Shown piece by piece: positions 25,204-36,101 of a stretch of 64,000 bases of DNA. This DNA comes from Cognatilysobacter tabacisoli (GTDB lineage: Bacteria > Pseudomonadota > Gammaproteobacteria > Xanthomonadales > Xanthomonadaceae): positions 406,635 to 470,634 of the forward strand of contig NZ_KZ987400.1 of assembly GCF_003586305.1 (NCBI RefSeq), read 5' to 3'. The notes under the pieces are model-generated. The model was not told the DNA's origin, did not search any database, and saw only the letters and a list, made by a program, of their open reading frames with translations. The number at the start of each line of letters is the position of its first letter. Within the stretch, counting starts at the first letter, position 1. The position numbers and the translations under genes were made by a program.

Positions 25204-26970
25204 ATGAGCGACAAGCCTCTCACCGACATCACCTTCGATTCCTTCGACCTGCACCCGAGCCTGCTGGCGGGGCTGGAATCGGCCGGATTCACCCGCACCA
25301 CGCCGATCCAGGCGCTGACCCTGCCGATCGCCCTGCCGGGGCGCGACGTCGCCGGCCAGGCCCAGACCGGCACCGGCAAGACGCTGGCGTTCCTGGTCGC
25401 GGTGATCAACCGGCTGATGACCCGCCCGGCGCTGGCCGACCGCAAGCCCGAGGACCCGCGCGCGCTGATCCTGGCGCCGACCCGCGAGCTGGCGATCCAG
25501 ATCCACAAGGACGCGGTCAAGTTCGGCTCCGACCTCGGGCTGAAGTTCGCCCTGGTCTACGGCGGCGTCGACTACGACAAGCAGCGCGAGCTGCTGCAGA
25601 AGGGCGCCGACGTGATCATCGCCACGCCCGGGCGGCTGATCGACTACGTCAAGCAGCACAAGGTCGTCAGCCTGCACGCGTGCGAGGTCTGCGTGCTCGA
25701 CGAGGCCGACCGCATGTTCGACCTGGGCTTCATCAAGGACATCCGCTTCCTGCTGCGGCGCATGCCCGAGCGCACCACCCGGCAGACGCTGCTGTTCTCG
25801 GCGACGCTGAGCCACCGCGTGCTCGAGCTGGCCTACGAGCACATGAACGAGCCGGAGAAGGTGGTCGTCGAGACCGAGTTCATCACCGCCGCGAAGGTCC
25901 GCCAGAAGGTGTACTTCCCGGCCGACGACGAGAAGATCCCGCTGCTGCTGGGCCTGCTGTCGCGCAGCGAGGGCGCGCGCACGATGGTGTTCGTCAACAC
26001 CAAGGCGTTCGTCGAGCGCGTCGCGCGCGCGCTGGAGCGCGGCGGCTACCGCGTCGGCGTGCTCAGCGGCGACGTGCCGCAGAAGAAGCGCGAGTCGCTG
26101 CTGGCCAAGTTCCAGAAGGGCCAGCTGGAGATCCTGGTCGCTACCGACGTCGCCGCGCGCGGCCTGCACATCGATGGCGTGTCGCACGTCTACAACTACG
26201 ACCTGCCGTTCGACGCCGAGGACTACGTGCACCGCATCGGCCGCACCGCGCGCCTCGGCGCCGAGGGCGACGCGATCAGCTTCGCGTGCGAGCGCTACGC
26301 GATGAGCCTGCCGGACATCGAGAGCTACATCGAGCAGAAGCTGCCGACCGAGCCGGTCACCCGCGAGCTGCTGGTTGCGCTGCCGCGCGCGCCGCGCGAG
26401 GTGCCGGAGGGCGTCGAAGGCGAGGACGCCAACGAGAGCATCGGCGCGATCTTCAAGGAGGTGCGCGAGGCGCGCGCCGCCGAGGACGAGCGCCGCGGCG
26501 GCGGTGCCGGTCGCGGCCGCAGCGGTCCCGGCGCGGGTCCGCGCGCGGGCGGCGGTCGTGGCGAGCGCAGCGGTCCGCGCGGCGAGGGCCGTCGCGACGG
26601 TGCGCCGCGCAGCGACCGTCCGCGCCGCGAGCCGAAGCCGGCCGAGGCGGGCGTCCCGGTCGATGCCGACGTCGCCGCGGCGGTTGCCGCGCCGGCGCGC
26701 GCCGCCGCGCCGACGGCCGTGCCGGGCGGTGCCGGCGACGCCGAGCGCGCGCCGCGCAAGCGCCGTCGCCGCCGCGGCGGCAAGCGCATCGACGGCGGCG
26801 ACGCCGTGGCCGCGACTCCGGCACCGGCCGCACCGGCGTCCAAGCCGGCGCGCGCGCCGAAGTCCGCGCGCGAGGCCGCGCCGGCCGGCGGCGACAAGCC
26901 GTCGCTGCTGAGCCGTATCGGCACCGGGCTGCGCAAGCTGATCACCCGCGCGCCGAACTCGCAGCACTGA
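25204..26970 (+). CDS. rhlB: DEAD-box RNA helicase RhlB
   Basis: 588 aa. Motifs: [14 protein letters not shown] (Q-motif region), [20 protein letters not shown] at about 175-180, SAT, and HRIGRTAR. The core is followed by about 190 residues rich in Arg/Gly/Ala/Lys, an RNA-binding tail typical of high-GC relatives. In RNA degradosomes RhlB unwinds structured RNA for RNase E. The start MSDKPLTD is chosen by family similarity; an ATG at 25174 would add 10 residues. It is divergent from trxA-rho. Confidence 0.9.
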   Translation: MSDKPLTDITFDSFDLHPSLLAGLESAGFTRTTPIQALTLPIALPGRDVAGQAQTGTGKTLAFLVAVINRLMTRPALADRKPEDPRALILAPTRELAIQIHKDAVKFGSDLGLKFALVYGGVDYDKQRELLQKGADVIIATPGRLIDYVKQHKVVSLHACEVCVLDEADRMFDLGFIKDIRFLLRRMPERTTRQTLLFSATLSHRVLELAYEHMNEPEKVVVETEFITAAKVRQKVYFPADDEKIPLLLGLLSRSEGARTMVFVNTKAFVERVARALERGGYRVGVLSGDVPQKKRESLLAKFQKGQLEILVATDVAARGLHIDGVSHVYNYDLPFDAEDYVHRIGRTARLGAEGDAISFACERYAMSLPDIESYIEQKLPTEPVTRELLVALPRAPREVPEGVEGEDANESIGAIFKEVREARAAEDERRGGGAGRGRSGPGAGPRAGGGRGERSGPRGEGRRDGAPRSDRPRREPKPAEAGVPVDADVAAAVAAPARAAAPTAVPGGAGDAERAPRKRRRRRGGKRIDGGDAVAATPAPAAPASKPARAPKSAREAAPAGGDKPSLLSRIGTGLRKLITRAPNSQH

Positions 26971-27221
26971 CGCCACCGCCCGCCGGCGATCGCCGGCGAT
27001 GCACGGATCGGCACCTCGGCGCCGCGTCGGCTTCCGGCGCGGCGTCGTCGTTCGTGCGGACCGGCATTGCGTGCGCCGGCGCGCATCGCCGATCGCGGGC
27101 GCTCGCGTCCGTCCCGACGCGTGCACCCTCCGTCGCAAACCCGATCCGCGTCACGCCGGTGCGCTGGCCTTCGCCGCGCGCGCCGCCGATACTTGCCGCC
27201 ATCCTCGATCCCGGTGGCGCG

Positions 27222-27908
27222 ATGGCCGTCCTGCGCTTCGACAACGTCAGCAAGCAGTACCCCGGTGGGCAGACCGCGCTCGCCGAGGTCAGCTTCGACG
27301 TGGGCGAAGGCGAGATGCTGTTCGTCACCGGCCACTCGGGCGCCGGCAAGAGCACGCTGCTGAAGCTGATCCACCTCAGCGAGCGGCCCAGCCGCGGCTC
27401 GGTGCTGTTCGCGGACCGCAACCTGCTGAAGGTGCGCGGCGCGCGCGTGGCCCACCACCGGCGCGACGTCGGCGTGGTCTACCAGGACCACCGCCTGCTG
27501 CACGACCGCACCGTCGCCGACAACGTCGCGCTGCCGCTGCTGCTGCGCGGCATGCGCCGCGGCGAGATCGCCAAGCGCGTGCGCGTGGTGCTCGAGAAGG
27601 TCGGCCTGGCCGCGCGCGAGCGCGCGCTGCCGTCGCAGCTGTCGGCCGGCGAGCAGCAGCGCGTCGGCATCGCCCGCGCGGTCGTCGCCGAGCCGCGCCT
27701 GCTGGTGGCCGACGAGCCGACCGGCAACCTCGACCCGACCCTGTCGGCCGAAATCATGGCCCTGTTCGCGTCGCTGCCCGAGCGCGGCACCAGCGTGCTG
27801 GTCGCCAGCCACGACCTGGCGCTGGTCAAGCGCATGAAGAAGCGCGTGCTGGTGTTGAACCAGGGCCGGCTGGCCGACGACATCGCCCCGGGCGACCTGG
27901 CCTCGTGA
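27222..27908 (+). CDS. ftsE: Cell division ATP-binding protein FtsE
   Basis: 228 aa. Walker A GHSGAGKS, signature LSAGEQQRVGIARA and Walker B LLVADEPTGNLD, with SHD in the H-loop. It is the ATPase of the FtsEX complex, which activates septal peptidoglycan hydrolases. Its stop overlaps the GTG start of ftsX. The 250-bp gap after rhlB is GC-rich, with an 18-bp palindrome at 26981-26998 and no T-tract. Confidence 0.95.
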   Translation: MAVLRFDNVSKQYPGGQTALAEVSFDVGEGEMLFVTGHSGAGKSTLLKLIHLSERPSRGSVLFADRNLLKVRGARVAHHRRDVGVVYQDHRLLHDRTVADNVALPLLLRGMRRGEIAKRVRVVLEKVGLAARERALPSQLSAGEQQRVGIARAVVAEPRLLVADEPTGNLDPTLSAEIMALFASLPERGTSVLVASHDLALVKRMKKRVLVLNQGRLADDIAPGDLAS

Positions 27909-28891
27909 GCGCGACGCCGGAACCGGCCAGCACCGGGGCGCGCACGCGCGGGCGTTCGCCCGGCGGGCAGTCGCGGCTCGGCAGCTGGTTCGACCACCAC
28001 GTCTACAGCATCGTGGCCAGCGTCGGCCGGATGCTGCGCAAGCCGTGGGCGACCGCGCTGACGGTCGGCGTGATGGCGGTGGCGATCGCGCTGCCGCTCG
28101 GACTGTGGATCGCGCTGGCGAACGTCGAGCGTTTCGCCGGCGATGTGCAGCGCTCGCGCCAGGTGCAGGTGTTCCTGGAGCCGGCCATCGACGTAGCCCG
28201 CGCGCGCGCGCTGGCCGACAGCCTTCGCGGCCGCGCCGACGTCGCCGCGGTCGAGCTGCGCACGCCCGAACAGGGCCTGGCCGAACTGCGCGAGCGCGCC
28301 GGGCTTGCCGACGCGGTCGCGGCCGTCGCTGCCGACGGGGACGCGGCCAACCCGCTGCCGAGCCTGCTGGTCGTGACCCCGCGCGGCGACGAGCTGCTGC
28401 TGGCGCAGTCGCTGCAGGCGCTGCCGGAGGCCGACGTGGTCCAGCACGACGCCGGCTGGCGCCAGCGGCTCGACGGCTGGCTGCGCTTCGGCGGGCGGCT
28501 CGCGCTGGTGCTCGCCGCGCTGCTCGGCCTCGGCGCGCTGCTGGTGGTCGGCAACACGGTGCGGCTCGACATCCAGTCGCGGCGCGAGGAGATCGGCGTG
28601 CTGCAGCTGCTCGGCGCGACCGACGGCTTCATCCGCCGCCCGTTCCTGTACCTCGGCGCCTGCTACGGGCTGGCCGCCGGCGCCCTGGCGCTCGGCCTGC
28701 TGACCGCCGCCGACCAGGCGCTGGGCCCGCCGCTGGCCGAGCTTGCCGGCAGCTACGGCAGCCGCTTCGCGCTGCGCGGCTTCGACCTGCGCCAGGCGCT
28801 GGCCATCGTCGCCGGCGCCGGCGTTCTGGGCTGGCTCGGCGCGGGGCTGGTCACCGGCCACTACCTGCGCCAGACGCGACCGACGACATGA
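27905..28891 (+). CDS. ftsX: Cell division protein FtsX
   Basis: 328 aa. GTG start overlapping the ftsE stop. The cytoplasmic N-terminus is followed by a first transmembrane segment (about 50-72), a periplasmic loop, and three more membrane segments toward the C-terminus (about 205-225, 255-275, 300-320). [22 protein letters not shown] is the conserved FtsX/MacB cytoplasmic loop. It forms the membrane part of FtsEX. Its TGA overlaps the next ATG (28888). Confidence 0.93.
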   Translation: MSATPEPASTGARTRGRSPGGQSRLGSWFDHHVYSIVASVGRMLRKPWATALTVGVMAVAIALPLGLWIALANVERFAGDVQRSRQVQVFLEPAIDVARARALADSLRGRADVAAVELRTPEQGLAELRERAGLADAVAAVAADGDAANPLPSLLVVTPRGDELLLAQSLQALPEADVVQHDAGWRQRLDGWLRFGGRLALVLAALLGLGALLVVGNTVRLDIQSRREEIGVLQLLGATDGFIRRPFLYLGACYGLAAGALALGLLTAADQALGPPLAELAGSYGSRFALRGFDLRQALAIVAGAGVLGWLGAGLVTGHYLRQTRPTT

Positions 28892-29739
28892 CCGGCGAAT
28901 CGCAGGACCTGCGCCACCTCGGCACCGCCGCGCCGCGGATCATGGTCGTCGACGGCTCCAAGCTGGTGCGCCGGCTGATCGGCGACGTGCTGTCGCGCGA
29001 GCTGCCGGACGTGGTCGTGGTGCCGTGCGCCGGCGTCGCCGAGGCGCGCGCCGCGCTGGCCGACGGCGCGGTCGACCTGGTCACCACCTCGCTGGTGCTG
29101 CCCGACGGCGACGGCATCGCGCTGGCCCATGCGGTCCGCGAGGCCGCCGGGCAGGCGTACGTGCCGGTGATCGTGGTGTCCGGCGACGCCCAAGCGCACC
29201 TCGAGGACCGGCGCTTCACCGAGGACGTCACCGACTACTTCGACAAGTCGCTCGGCCACCAGGCCCTCGCCGCCTTCATCCGCGGCTACGTGCATCCGCA
29301 GCCGATTCCCGGCGCGCGCGTGCTGTACGTCGAGGACAGCAAGGTCGTCGCGCTGGCGACCAAGCGCATGCTCGAGCGCCACGGCATGCAGGTGATGCAC
29401 TTCATCGGCGTCGAGGAGGCGCTCGAGTACCTCGAGCCGCTTCGCGGCGGCGACGACCCCGGCGCCGACCTGGTGCTGACCGACGTCTACCTGAAGGGCG
29501 CGCTGAGCGGCAACGACCTGCTGGACCGCCTGCGCAACGACTTCGGCTACGGCAAGCGCCGCCTGCCGGTGCTGGTCATGACCGGCGACGCCAACCCGCG
29601 CAACCAGAGCGAGCTGCTGCGGCAGGGCGCCAACGATCTGGTGCTCAAGCCGATCGAGGAGCGCCGGCTGGTGACCAAGGCGCTGTTCCAGCTGCGCCTG
29701 GCCCGGCTGCCGGAGCCGACCTCGCTCGACGCCGAGTGA
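28888..29739 (+). CDS. Tandem-receiver response regulator with degenerate first receiver
   Basis: 283 aa made of two CheY-like domains and no output domain. In the first (about 15-135), the acidic pocket is VVDGS instead of VVDDS. The phosphoacceptor position reads [14 protein letters not shown], where Asp is replaced by Ser, though DKS keeps the Lys. The second domain (about 148-275) is intact: [12 protein letters not shown] (Asp), MTGD (Thr) and LKPIE (Lys). It is translationally coupled to ftsX (ATGA), and its stop overlaps the ung start. Output is probably by protein-protein contact (inference). Confidence 0.85.
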   Translation: MTGESQDLRHLGTAAPRIMVVDGSKLVRRLIGDVLSRELPDVVVVPCAGVAEARAALADGAVDLVTTSLVLPDGDGIALAHAVREAAGQAYVPVIVVSGDAQAHLEDRRFTEDVTDYFDKSLGHQALAAFIRGYVHPQPIPGARVLYVEDSKVVALATKRMLERHGMQVMHFIGVEEALEYLEPLRGGDDPGADLVLTDVYLKGALSGNDLLDRLRNDFGYGKRRLPVLVMTGDANPRNQSELLRQGANDLVLKPIEERRLVTKALFQLRLARLPEPTSLDAE

Positions 29740-30461
29740 GCGGCGCCGTGCCGCCCAGCGACGCCGACCGGATCCAGCTCGAGCCGTCGTGGAAGGCGCG
29801 GGTCGGCGACTACCTGCTGAGCGAGCCGATGCGGCAGCTGGCCGCGTTCCTGCGCGCGCGCAAGGCCGCCGGCGCGCGGATCTACCCGCCCGGCCCGGAC
29901 ATCTTCGCGGCGTTCGACGCCTGCCCGTTCGACGCGACCCGGGTGGTGATCCTCGGCCAGGACCCGTACCACGGCCCGGGCCAGGCGCACGGGCTGTGCT
30001 TCTCGGTGCGCCCGGGCGTGCCGGTGCCGCCGTCGCTGGACAACATCTTCAAGGAAATCGCGCGCGACGTCGGCGCGCCGCGGCCGAACCACGGCTGCCT
30101 GCTGCCGTGGGCGCGGCAGGGCGTGCTGCTGCTCAACGCGGTGCTGACGGTCGAGGACGGCCGCGCCGGCGCGCACCAGGGCAAGGGCTGGGAGGGCTTC
30201 ACCGACCACGTCGTCGACGTGCTCAACCGCGAGCGCGAGGGCCTGGTGTTCCTGCTGTGGGGCAGCTACGCGCAGGCCAAGGGCAAGGTCATCGACACCG
30301 CCCGGCACCGGGTGCTGAAGGCCCCGCACCCGTCGCCGCTGTCGGCGCACCGCGGCTTCCTCGGCTGCGGCCACTTTTCCGCGGCCAACCAGTACCTGGC
30401 CCGGACCGGCCAGCGGCGCATCGACTGGACCCTGCCGCCCCGCGCCACGCTGCCGGCCTGA
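29736..30461 (+). CDS. ung: Uracil-DNA glycosylase, family 1
   Basis: 241 aa from a GTG at 29736 that overlaps the previous TGA; a second GTG at 29748 is possible. [18 protein letters not shown] (catalytic Asp and water-activating loop), [18 protein letters not shown] and [11 protein letters not shown] (catalytic His) are intact. It excises uracil from DNA in base excision repair. It is last in the ftsEX run; no terminator is evident before rpoH. Confidence 0.93.
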   Translation: MSGAVPPSDADRIQLEPSWKARVGDYLLSEPMRQLAAFLRARKAAGARIYPPGPDIFAAFDACPFDATRVVILGQDPYHGPGQAHGLCFSVRPGVPVPPSLDNIFKEIARDVGAPRPNHGCLLPWARQGVLLLNAVLTVEDGRAGAHQGKGWEGFTDHVVDVLNREREGLVFLLWGSYAQAKGKVIDTARHRVLKAPHPSPLSAHRGFLGCGHFSAANQYLARTGQRRIDWTLPPRATLPA

Positions 30462-30576
30462 CGCCGCCGAGGTCGGGTAGGCTGTCAGTCACGGCTTGAC
30501 CGGCCGTCGACGCGGCCCCATGCAGGGTGGTGACCGGCCCCGCGGCCGAGCGCCGTTCCATGAATGCAACGCTGCG

Positions 30577-30604
30577 GGAACTTCCGGGGTCTTTAGCAGT
30601 CCCA
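30577..30604 (+). promoter_or_regulatory. Candidate sigma-E-type promoter of rpoH
   Basis: GGAACTT at 30577-30583 matches the extracytoplasmic sigma-E -35 element. After 16 nt, TCCCA at 30600-30604 is an imperfect -10. It overlaps the inverted repeat, and the predicted start would leave a short leader. In E. coli one rpoH promoter is sigma-E dependent. Confidence 0.4.
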
Positions 30605-30620
30605 GACCCCGACTGCTAAA
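30592..30620. promoter_or_regulatory. CIRCE-like inverted repeat upstream of rpoH
   Basis: A perfect 10-bp inverted repeat (TTTAGCAGTC / GACTGCTAAA) with a 9-bp spacer, 10 bp before the rpoH ATG. The core TTAGCAGTC-N9-GACTGCTAA equals the CIRCE/HrcA operator (TTAGCACTC-N9-GAGTGCTAA) except for one symmetric C/G swap in each arm. Confidence 0.7.
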
Positions 30621-30630
30621 CTCGGACCCC

Positions 30631-31503
<873 letters not shown>

Positions 31504-31529
31504 CCTGCGCACGGCGGCAATACCAGCGG

Positions 31530-31549
31530 AGGCCCGGGAAACCGGGCCT
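31530..31549. terminator. Intrinsic terminator between rpoH and ndh
   Basis: 8-bp GC stem (AGGCCCGG / CCGGGCCT) with a GAAA tetraloop, then TCGCCGTTG. It lies between converging genes, 27 bp after the rpoH stop. The T-tract is weak. Confidence 0.65.
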
Positions 31550-31565
31550 TCGCCGTTGTGGCGGC

Positions 31566-32852
31566 TCAGTCGTCGTCGTCGGGCGGGTCGAGGATGATCC
31601 GCGCGTGGCGCTGGTAGCTCCAGTACGCCCACGCCCAGTTGACCAGCACGATGATCCGGTTGCGGAAGCCGATCAGGAAGAACACGTGCGCGGCCAGCCA
31701 GAACCACCACGCCAGCAGGCCCGACAGCTTGAACCCGTGCAGGTCGACGACCGCGGCCATGCGCCCGATCGTGGCGAGGTTGCCGAAGTCGCGGTAGCGG
31801 AACGCAGGCGCCGCGCGCCCGGCCAGCCGCGCGCGGATCGCGGCGGCGACGTGCGCGCCCATCTGCTTCGCGGCCGGCGCGACGCCGGGCACCGCGCGGC
31901 CGTCCAGCTGCACGCCGGCGAGGTCGCCGGCGACGAAGATCTCCGGGTGCCCGGGCACGCTCAGGTCCGCCGCGACCTGCACGCGGCCGGCGCGGTCGCG
32001 CGGCGCATCGAGCAGCGCGCCCAGCGGCGACGCGGCCACGCCGGCCGCCCACAGCACGGTACGCGCGTCGACGCGCGTGGTCGCGCCGTCGACGCCGCGC
32101 AGCACGTAGCCGGCCGCGTCGATGGACTCCACCGGCGCGCCGGTCACGACTTCGACGCCGAGGCGCTCCAGCTGCGCGCGCGCCTTCGCCGACAGCGACT
32201 CGGGGAAGCTCGCCAGCACCCGCGGGCCGGCCTCGATCAGGCGTACGCGCGCGTCGGCCGGGTCGATGCGGCGGAACTCGTCGCGCAGCGTGTGCCGGGC
32301 GATCTCGGCGAGCGTGCCGGCCAGTTCGACGCCGGTCGGGCCGCCGCCGACGACGGCGAAGTTCAGCCACGCGGCGCGCTCGGCCGGATCGTCGGTCGCC
32401 TCGGCGCGCTCGAATGCGAGCAGCAGCCGGCGCCGGATCGCCAGCGCGTCGTCGAGCGTCTTCAGGCCGGGCGCGTGCGCGGCCCAGTCGTCGTGCCCGA
32501 AGTACGCGTGGGTCGCGCCGCTGGCCAGCAGCAGCTGGTCGTAGTGCAGCGCATCGCCGTCGGCGAGCGCCACCGTGCGCGACGCGGCGTCGAGGCCGAC
32601 GACCTCGCCCAGGCGCACTTCGACATTGCGCTGCCGGCGCAGGATGTGGCGCAGCGGCGCGGCGATGTCCGGCGCCGACAGCCCGGCGGTCGCGACCTGG
32701 TACAGCAGCGGCTGGAACAGGTGGTGGTTGCGGCGGTCGACGAGGGTGATGCGCACGTCCGCCGACGCCAGCGCGCGCGTGGCCCACAGCCCGGCGAAGC
32801 CGCCGCCGACGACGACCACGTGCGGGCGGTGACGTTGCGCGATCCCGCTCAT
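31566..32852 (-). CDS. ndh: Type II NADH dehydrogenase (NADH:quinone oxidoreductase)
   Basis: 428 aa. FAD-binding VVVGGGFAGLWATRAL at the N-terminus, NADH-binding VVGGGPTGVELAGTLAE at about 165-185, and IFVAGDLAG (second FAD contact). The C-terminus has a hydrophobic amphipathic region (LLAWWFWLAAHVFFLIGF) for membrane attachment, then a DDDD tail. It oxidises NADH without proton pumping. The ATG overlaps the stop of the MFS transporter (ATGA), so an upstream extension in the same frame is rejected. Confidence 0.88.
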   Translation of the reverse strand: MSGIAQRHRPHVVVVGGGFAGLWATRALASADVRITLVDRRNHHLFQPLLYQVATAGLSAPDIAAPLRHILRRQRNVEVRLGEVVGLDAASRTVALADGDALHYDQLLLASGATHAYFGHDDWAAHAPGLKTLDDALAIRRRLLLAFERAEATDDPAERAAWLNFAVVGGGPTGVELAGTLAEIARHTLRDEFRRIDPADARVRLIEAGPRVLASFPESLSAKARAQLERLGVEVVTGAPVESIDAAGYVLRGVDGATTRVDARTVLWAAGVAASPLGALLDAPRDRAGRVQVAADLSVPGHPEIFVAGDLAGVQLDGRAVPGVAPAAKQMGAHVAAAIRARLAGRAAPAFRYRDFGNLATIGRMAAVVDLHGFKLSGLLAWWFWLAAHVFFLIGFRNRIIVLVNWAWAYWSYQRHARIILDPPDDDD

Positions 32853-34237
32853 CCCATCGCCCCGATGCGCTCGCGGTCGCCTGGCTGTTCGCGGTCGATG
32901 CGCGAGGTCCGCCGGGTGTCCGGCATCTGCAGGTACACCAGCAGCGAACACGCGATGCACGCGGTCACGTACCAGTAGAAGCCGCTCTCCATGCCGGCGC
33001 GCTTGAACCACAGCGCGACATACTCGGCCGTGCCGCCGAACACCGCCACCGTCAGCGCGTACGGCAGGCCGACGCCGAGGGCGCGCACCTCGACCGGGAA
33101 CAGCTCGGCCTTCACCACCGCGTTGATCGCGGTGTAGCCGCTGACGATCGCCAGCGCGGCGAGGATCAGCCAGAACGCGTGGGTCACGGTCTGCACGTCC
33201 TGCAGCGCCGTCAGTATCGGCACCGTCAGCGCGGTGCCGAGCACGCCGAACGCGATCAGCACCGGACGCCGGCCGATGCGGTCCGACAGCGCGCCGACGA
33301 CCGGCTGCATCAGCATGTAGACGAACAGCGTCGACGCGTTGAGCAGCGACGCGGTGCGGCCGTCGAGGCCGGCGCTGTTGACCAGGAACTTATGCATGTA
33401 CGTGGTGTACGTGTAGAACGCGAGCGTGCCGCCCATCGTCAGCCCGACCACCGTCGCAACCGCGCGCGGGTGGCGCAGCAGCGCGCGCAGCGTGCCGCGC
33501 TCGGTCGGCACGGCGTCGGGGTCGGCCGCGTCGCCGGCGCGTTCGAACGCCTCGGTCTCCACCATCCCGCGGCGCAGCCACAGCACGCTGAGCGCGGCGA
33601 CCGCCCCGATCACGAACGGGATGCGCCAGCCCCACGCGTGCAGCTGCGCGTCGGTCAGCAGCCACTGCTGCAGCGCGATCAGCACGCCGAGCGCGACCAG
33701 GTGGCCCATCACCAGCGTGACGTACTGGAAGCTCGACCAGAACCCGCGGTGCGCGCGGCTGGCCATCTCACTGAGGTAGGTCGCCGAGGTGCCGTACTCG
33801 CCACCGACGCTGAGCCCCTGCATCAGCCGCGCGACCACCAGCAGGACCGGCGCGGCGATGCCGATCGTCGCGTGGCCCGGCGTGACCGCGATCAGCAGCG
33901 AGCCGGCGCACATCAGCAGCACCGAGCGCATCAGCGCGGCCTTGCGGCCGTGGCGGTCGGCGTAGCGGCCGAACAGCCAGCTGCCGAGCGGGCGCATCAG
34001 GAAGCCGACGGCGAAGATCGCCGACGTGCTCAGCAGCTGCGAGGTGCGGTCGCCGGCCGGGAAGAACGCCTTGGCGAAGTACAGCGAGAACGCCGCGTAC
34101 GCGTACCAGTCGTACCACTCGACCAGGTTGCCGAGCGAGCCGCTGACGATGCTGCGCAGCCGCCGCGCCGGGGTCATCGCCGACGCGGCCACCGACGCCA
34201 TCGGCGGAACGGCGGTCGGCGCGTCGGCCGGGCTCAT
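32849..34237 (-). CDS. MFS transporter, metabolite:H+ symporter (MHS) family
   Basis: 462 aa with about 12 transmembrane segments. NLVEWYDWYAYAAFSLYFAKAFFP at the start, FGRYADRHGRKAAL and the later ARLMQGLSVGGEYGTSATYLSEMA are MHS-family hallmarks (alpha-ketoglutarate, proline/betaine, citrate permeases). It most resembles KgtP-type dicarboxylate permeases; the substrate is not certain. It starts 7 bp after the tal stop and overlaps ndh. Confidence 0.85.
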   Translation of the reverse strand: MSPADAPTAVPPMASVAASAMTPARRLRSIVSGSLGNLVEWYDWYAYAAFSLYFAKAFFPAGDRTSQLLSTSAIFAVGFLMRPLGSWLFGRYADRHGRKAALMRSVLLMCAGSLLIAVTPGHATIGIAAPVLLVVARLMQGLSVGGEYGTSATYLSEMASRAHRGFWSSFQYVTLVMGHLVALGVLIALQQWLLTDAQLHAWGWRIPFVIGAVAALSVLWLRRGMVETEAFERAGDAADPDAVPTERGTLRALLRHPRAVATVVGLTMGGTLAFYTYTTYMHKFLVNSAGLDGRTASLLNASTLFVYMLMQPVVGALSDRIGRRPVLIAFGVLGTALTVPILTALQDVQTVTHAFWLILAALAIVSGYTAINAVVKAELFPVEVRALGVGLPYALTVAVFGGTAEYVALWFKRAGMESGFYWYVTACIACSLLVYLQMPDTRRTSRIDREQPGDRERIGAMG

Positions 34238-34244
34238 CGCGCGG

Positions 34245-35195
34245 TCAGCCCAGCCGCGCCGCGAGCAGCGCTTCGAGCTTGCGCTGGTCGGCGGCGAAGC
34301 GGCGGATGCCGTCGGCGAGCTTGTCGGCGGCCATCGCGTCCTCGTTGTGCTGCCAGCGGAACCCGGCCTCGTCGAGCGCGGCCGGCGGGGCGGCGCGCGC
34401 GCCGTCGTGGTCGAGCGCGCGCGGCACCGGCGCGTCGGTCGCCGCCAGTTCGCCGAGCAGGTCCGGCGAGATCGTCAGCCGGTCGCAGCCGGCCAGCGCC
34501 AGCACCTGCCCGGTGTTGCGGAAGCTCGCGCCCATCACCACGGTGTCGAAGCCGTGGCGCTTGTAGTGCTGCCAGATCCGCGTCACCGACTGCACCCCCG
34601 GGTCGTCCTGCGGCGTCACCGGCGCCGGCGCGCCGTTGGCGAGGTGCCAGTCGAGGATGCGCCCGACGAACGGCGAGATCAGATACACACCGGCCTCGGC
34701 GCATGCGACCGCCTGCGCGAACGAGAACAGCAGGGTCAGGTTGCAGTGGATGCCCTCGCGCTCGAGCCGCTTGGCGGCGCGGATGCCTTCCCAGGTCGCG
34801 GCGATCTTGATCAGCAGCCGCTCGCGGCCGATGCCCGCGGCGTCGTACAGCGCGACCAGCCGTCGCGCCTGCGCCAGCGTGGCTTCGGTGTCGAAGCTCA
34901 GCCGCGCGTCGACCTCGGTCGACACGAGGCCGGGGATCAGCTTGAGGATCTCGCCGCCGATCGCCACCGCGAGCCGGTCGCCGGCGTCGGCGACGCGCGC
35001 GTCGAGGGCGTCGCCGCGGCTCTCGGCCAGCGCCGCGTCGATCAGCGGGGCGTACGCCGGCAGCGCGGCGGCCTTGAGCAGCAGCGACGGGTTGGTGGTG
35101 GCGTCGAGCGGCTGGTAGCGCGCGATCGCGTCGATGTCGCCGGTGTCGGCGACGACCGCCGAGTGCGCGCGCAGGTGGTCGAGCTGGCTGGTCAT
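34245..35195 (-). CDS. tal: Transaldolase, TalB type
   Basis: 316 aa, standard length. [16 protein letters not shown] near the N-terminus; [18 protein letters not shown] with the Schiff-base Lys at about 130; [30 protein letters not shown]. Pentose phosphate pathway, transferring dihydroxyacetone units. First gene of the tal-MFS-ndh operon and divergent from the NYN gene. Confidence 0.95.
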   Translation of the reverse strand: MTSQLDHLRAHSAVVADTGDIDAIARYQPLDATTNPSLLLKAAALPAYAPLIDAALAESRGDALDARVADAGDRLAVAIGGEILKLIPGLVSTEVDARLSFDTEATLAQARRLVALYDAAGIGRERLLIKIAATWEGIRAAKRLEREGIHCNLTLLFSFAQAVACAEAGVYLISPFVGRILDWHLANGAPAPVTPQDDPGVQSVTRIWQHYKRHGFDTVVMGASFRNTGQVLALAGCDRLTISPDLLGELAATDAPVPRALDHDGARAAPPAALDEAGFRWQHNEDAMAADKLADGIRRFAADQRKLEALLAARLG

Positions 35196-35309
35196 GGGGC
35201 GTCGTTCCTGGACTGGCGGGCATTGTCGGCGATCGCCGCGCGCGCGTCATGGGCGCGCGCACGCGGTTCGGCGTAGGCTCGCCCGCAGTCCTCCCGCACC
35301 GGAACCGCC

Positions 35310-36101
35310 ATGGCCGAGCCCGAACGCCGCATTGCCCTGCTGATCGACGCCGACAACGCGCCGGCGGCGAAGATCGACGTGATCCTGGCCGAGGTCGCGC
35401 GCCACGGCGCGGCCAACGTGCGCCGCGCGTACGGCAACTGGAAGAGCCCGCACCTGAAGGGCTGGGAAGCGGTGCTGCACGAGTACGCGATCAGGCCGAT
35501 CCAGCAGTTCGCGTACTCGACCGGCAAGAACGCGTCCGACATGGCGATGGTCATCGACGCGATGGACCTGCTGTACGCGCGCAACCTCGACGGCTTCGCG
35601 ATCGTGTCGTCGGACGCCGACTTCACCCCGCTGGTGATGCGGCTGCTGACCGACGGGGTCAAGGTCTACGGCTTCGGCGAGAAGAAGACGCCGGCGCCGT
35701 TCGTCAATGCCTGCTCGAAGTTCACATACGTCGAGGCGCTGGGCCAGCCGGCGACGACGGAAGCGGCGGCGGCCACGCAGCCGCGCGCGCTGAGCGCGAG
35801 CGAGCTGCGCGGCGACACGCGGCTGGTGCAGATGCTGCGCAGCGCGGTCGACTCGGTCGCCGGCGAGGACGGCTGGGCGCACCTGGGCGGCATCGGCAGC
35901 CAGGTCAGCAACCAGGCCTCGTTCGACTCGCGCAACTACGGCTACCGCAAGCTCAGCGACCTGATCGAGGCGACCGGGCTGTTCGAGGTCAAGCGCGACA
36001 ACAAGATGGTGCTGGTGCGCGACAAGCCGCGCGCGGCCGGTGCCGGCGCCGCCGCGAAGAAGGCGCCGGCGCGCAAGCCCGCGGTGCCGGCGAAGACCTA
36101 G
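35310..36101 (+). CDS. NYN-domain RNase-like protein with LOTUS (OST-HTH) domain
   Basis: 263 aa. Residues 1-150 are a NYN/PIN-like domain: ALLIDADNAP, SDMAMVIDAMDLL and AIVSSDADFTPLVMRL provide the acidic residues. Residues about 170-245 are a LOTUS/OST-HTH winged helix (LRSAVDSVAGEDGWAHLGGIGSQV, FEVKRDNKMVLV), which binds RNA or G-quadruplexes in known cases. An Ala/Lys tail follows. RNA processing is the likely role. Its TAG stop overlaps the arsJ stop on the other strand. Confidence 0.85.
   Translation: MAEPERRIALLIDADNAPAAKIDVILAEVARHGAANVRRAYGNWKSPHLKGWEAVLHEYAIRPIQQFAYSTGKNASDMAMVIDAMDLLYARNLDGFAIVSSDADFTPLVMRLLTDGVKVYGFGEKKTPAPFVNACSKFTYVEALGQPATTEAAAATQPRALSASELRGDTRLVQMLRSAVDSVAGEDGWAHLGGIGSQVSNQASFDSRNYGYRKLSDLIEATGLFEVKRDNKMVLVRDKPRAAGAGAAAKKAPARKPAVPAKT

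Noticed and set aside
26981-26998. 18-bp palindrome after rhlB as a terminator
   Set aside because: Perfect palindrome (two CGCCGGCGAT units) but no T-tract on either strand.
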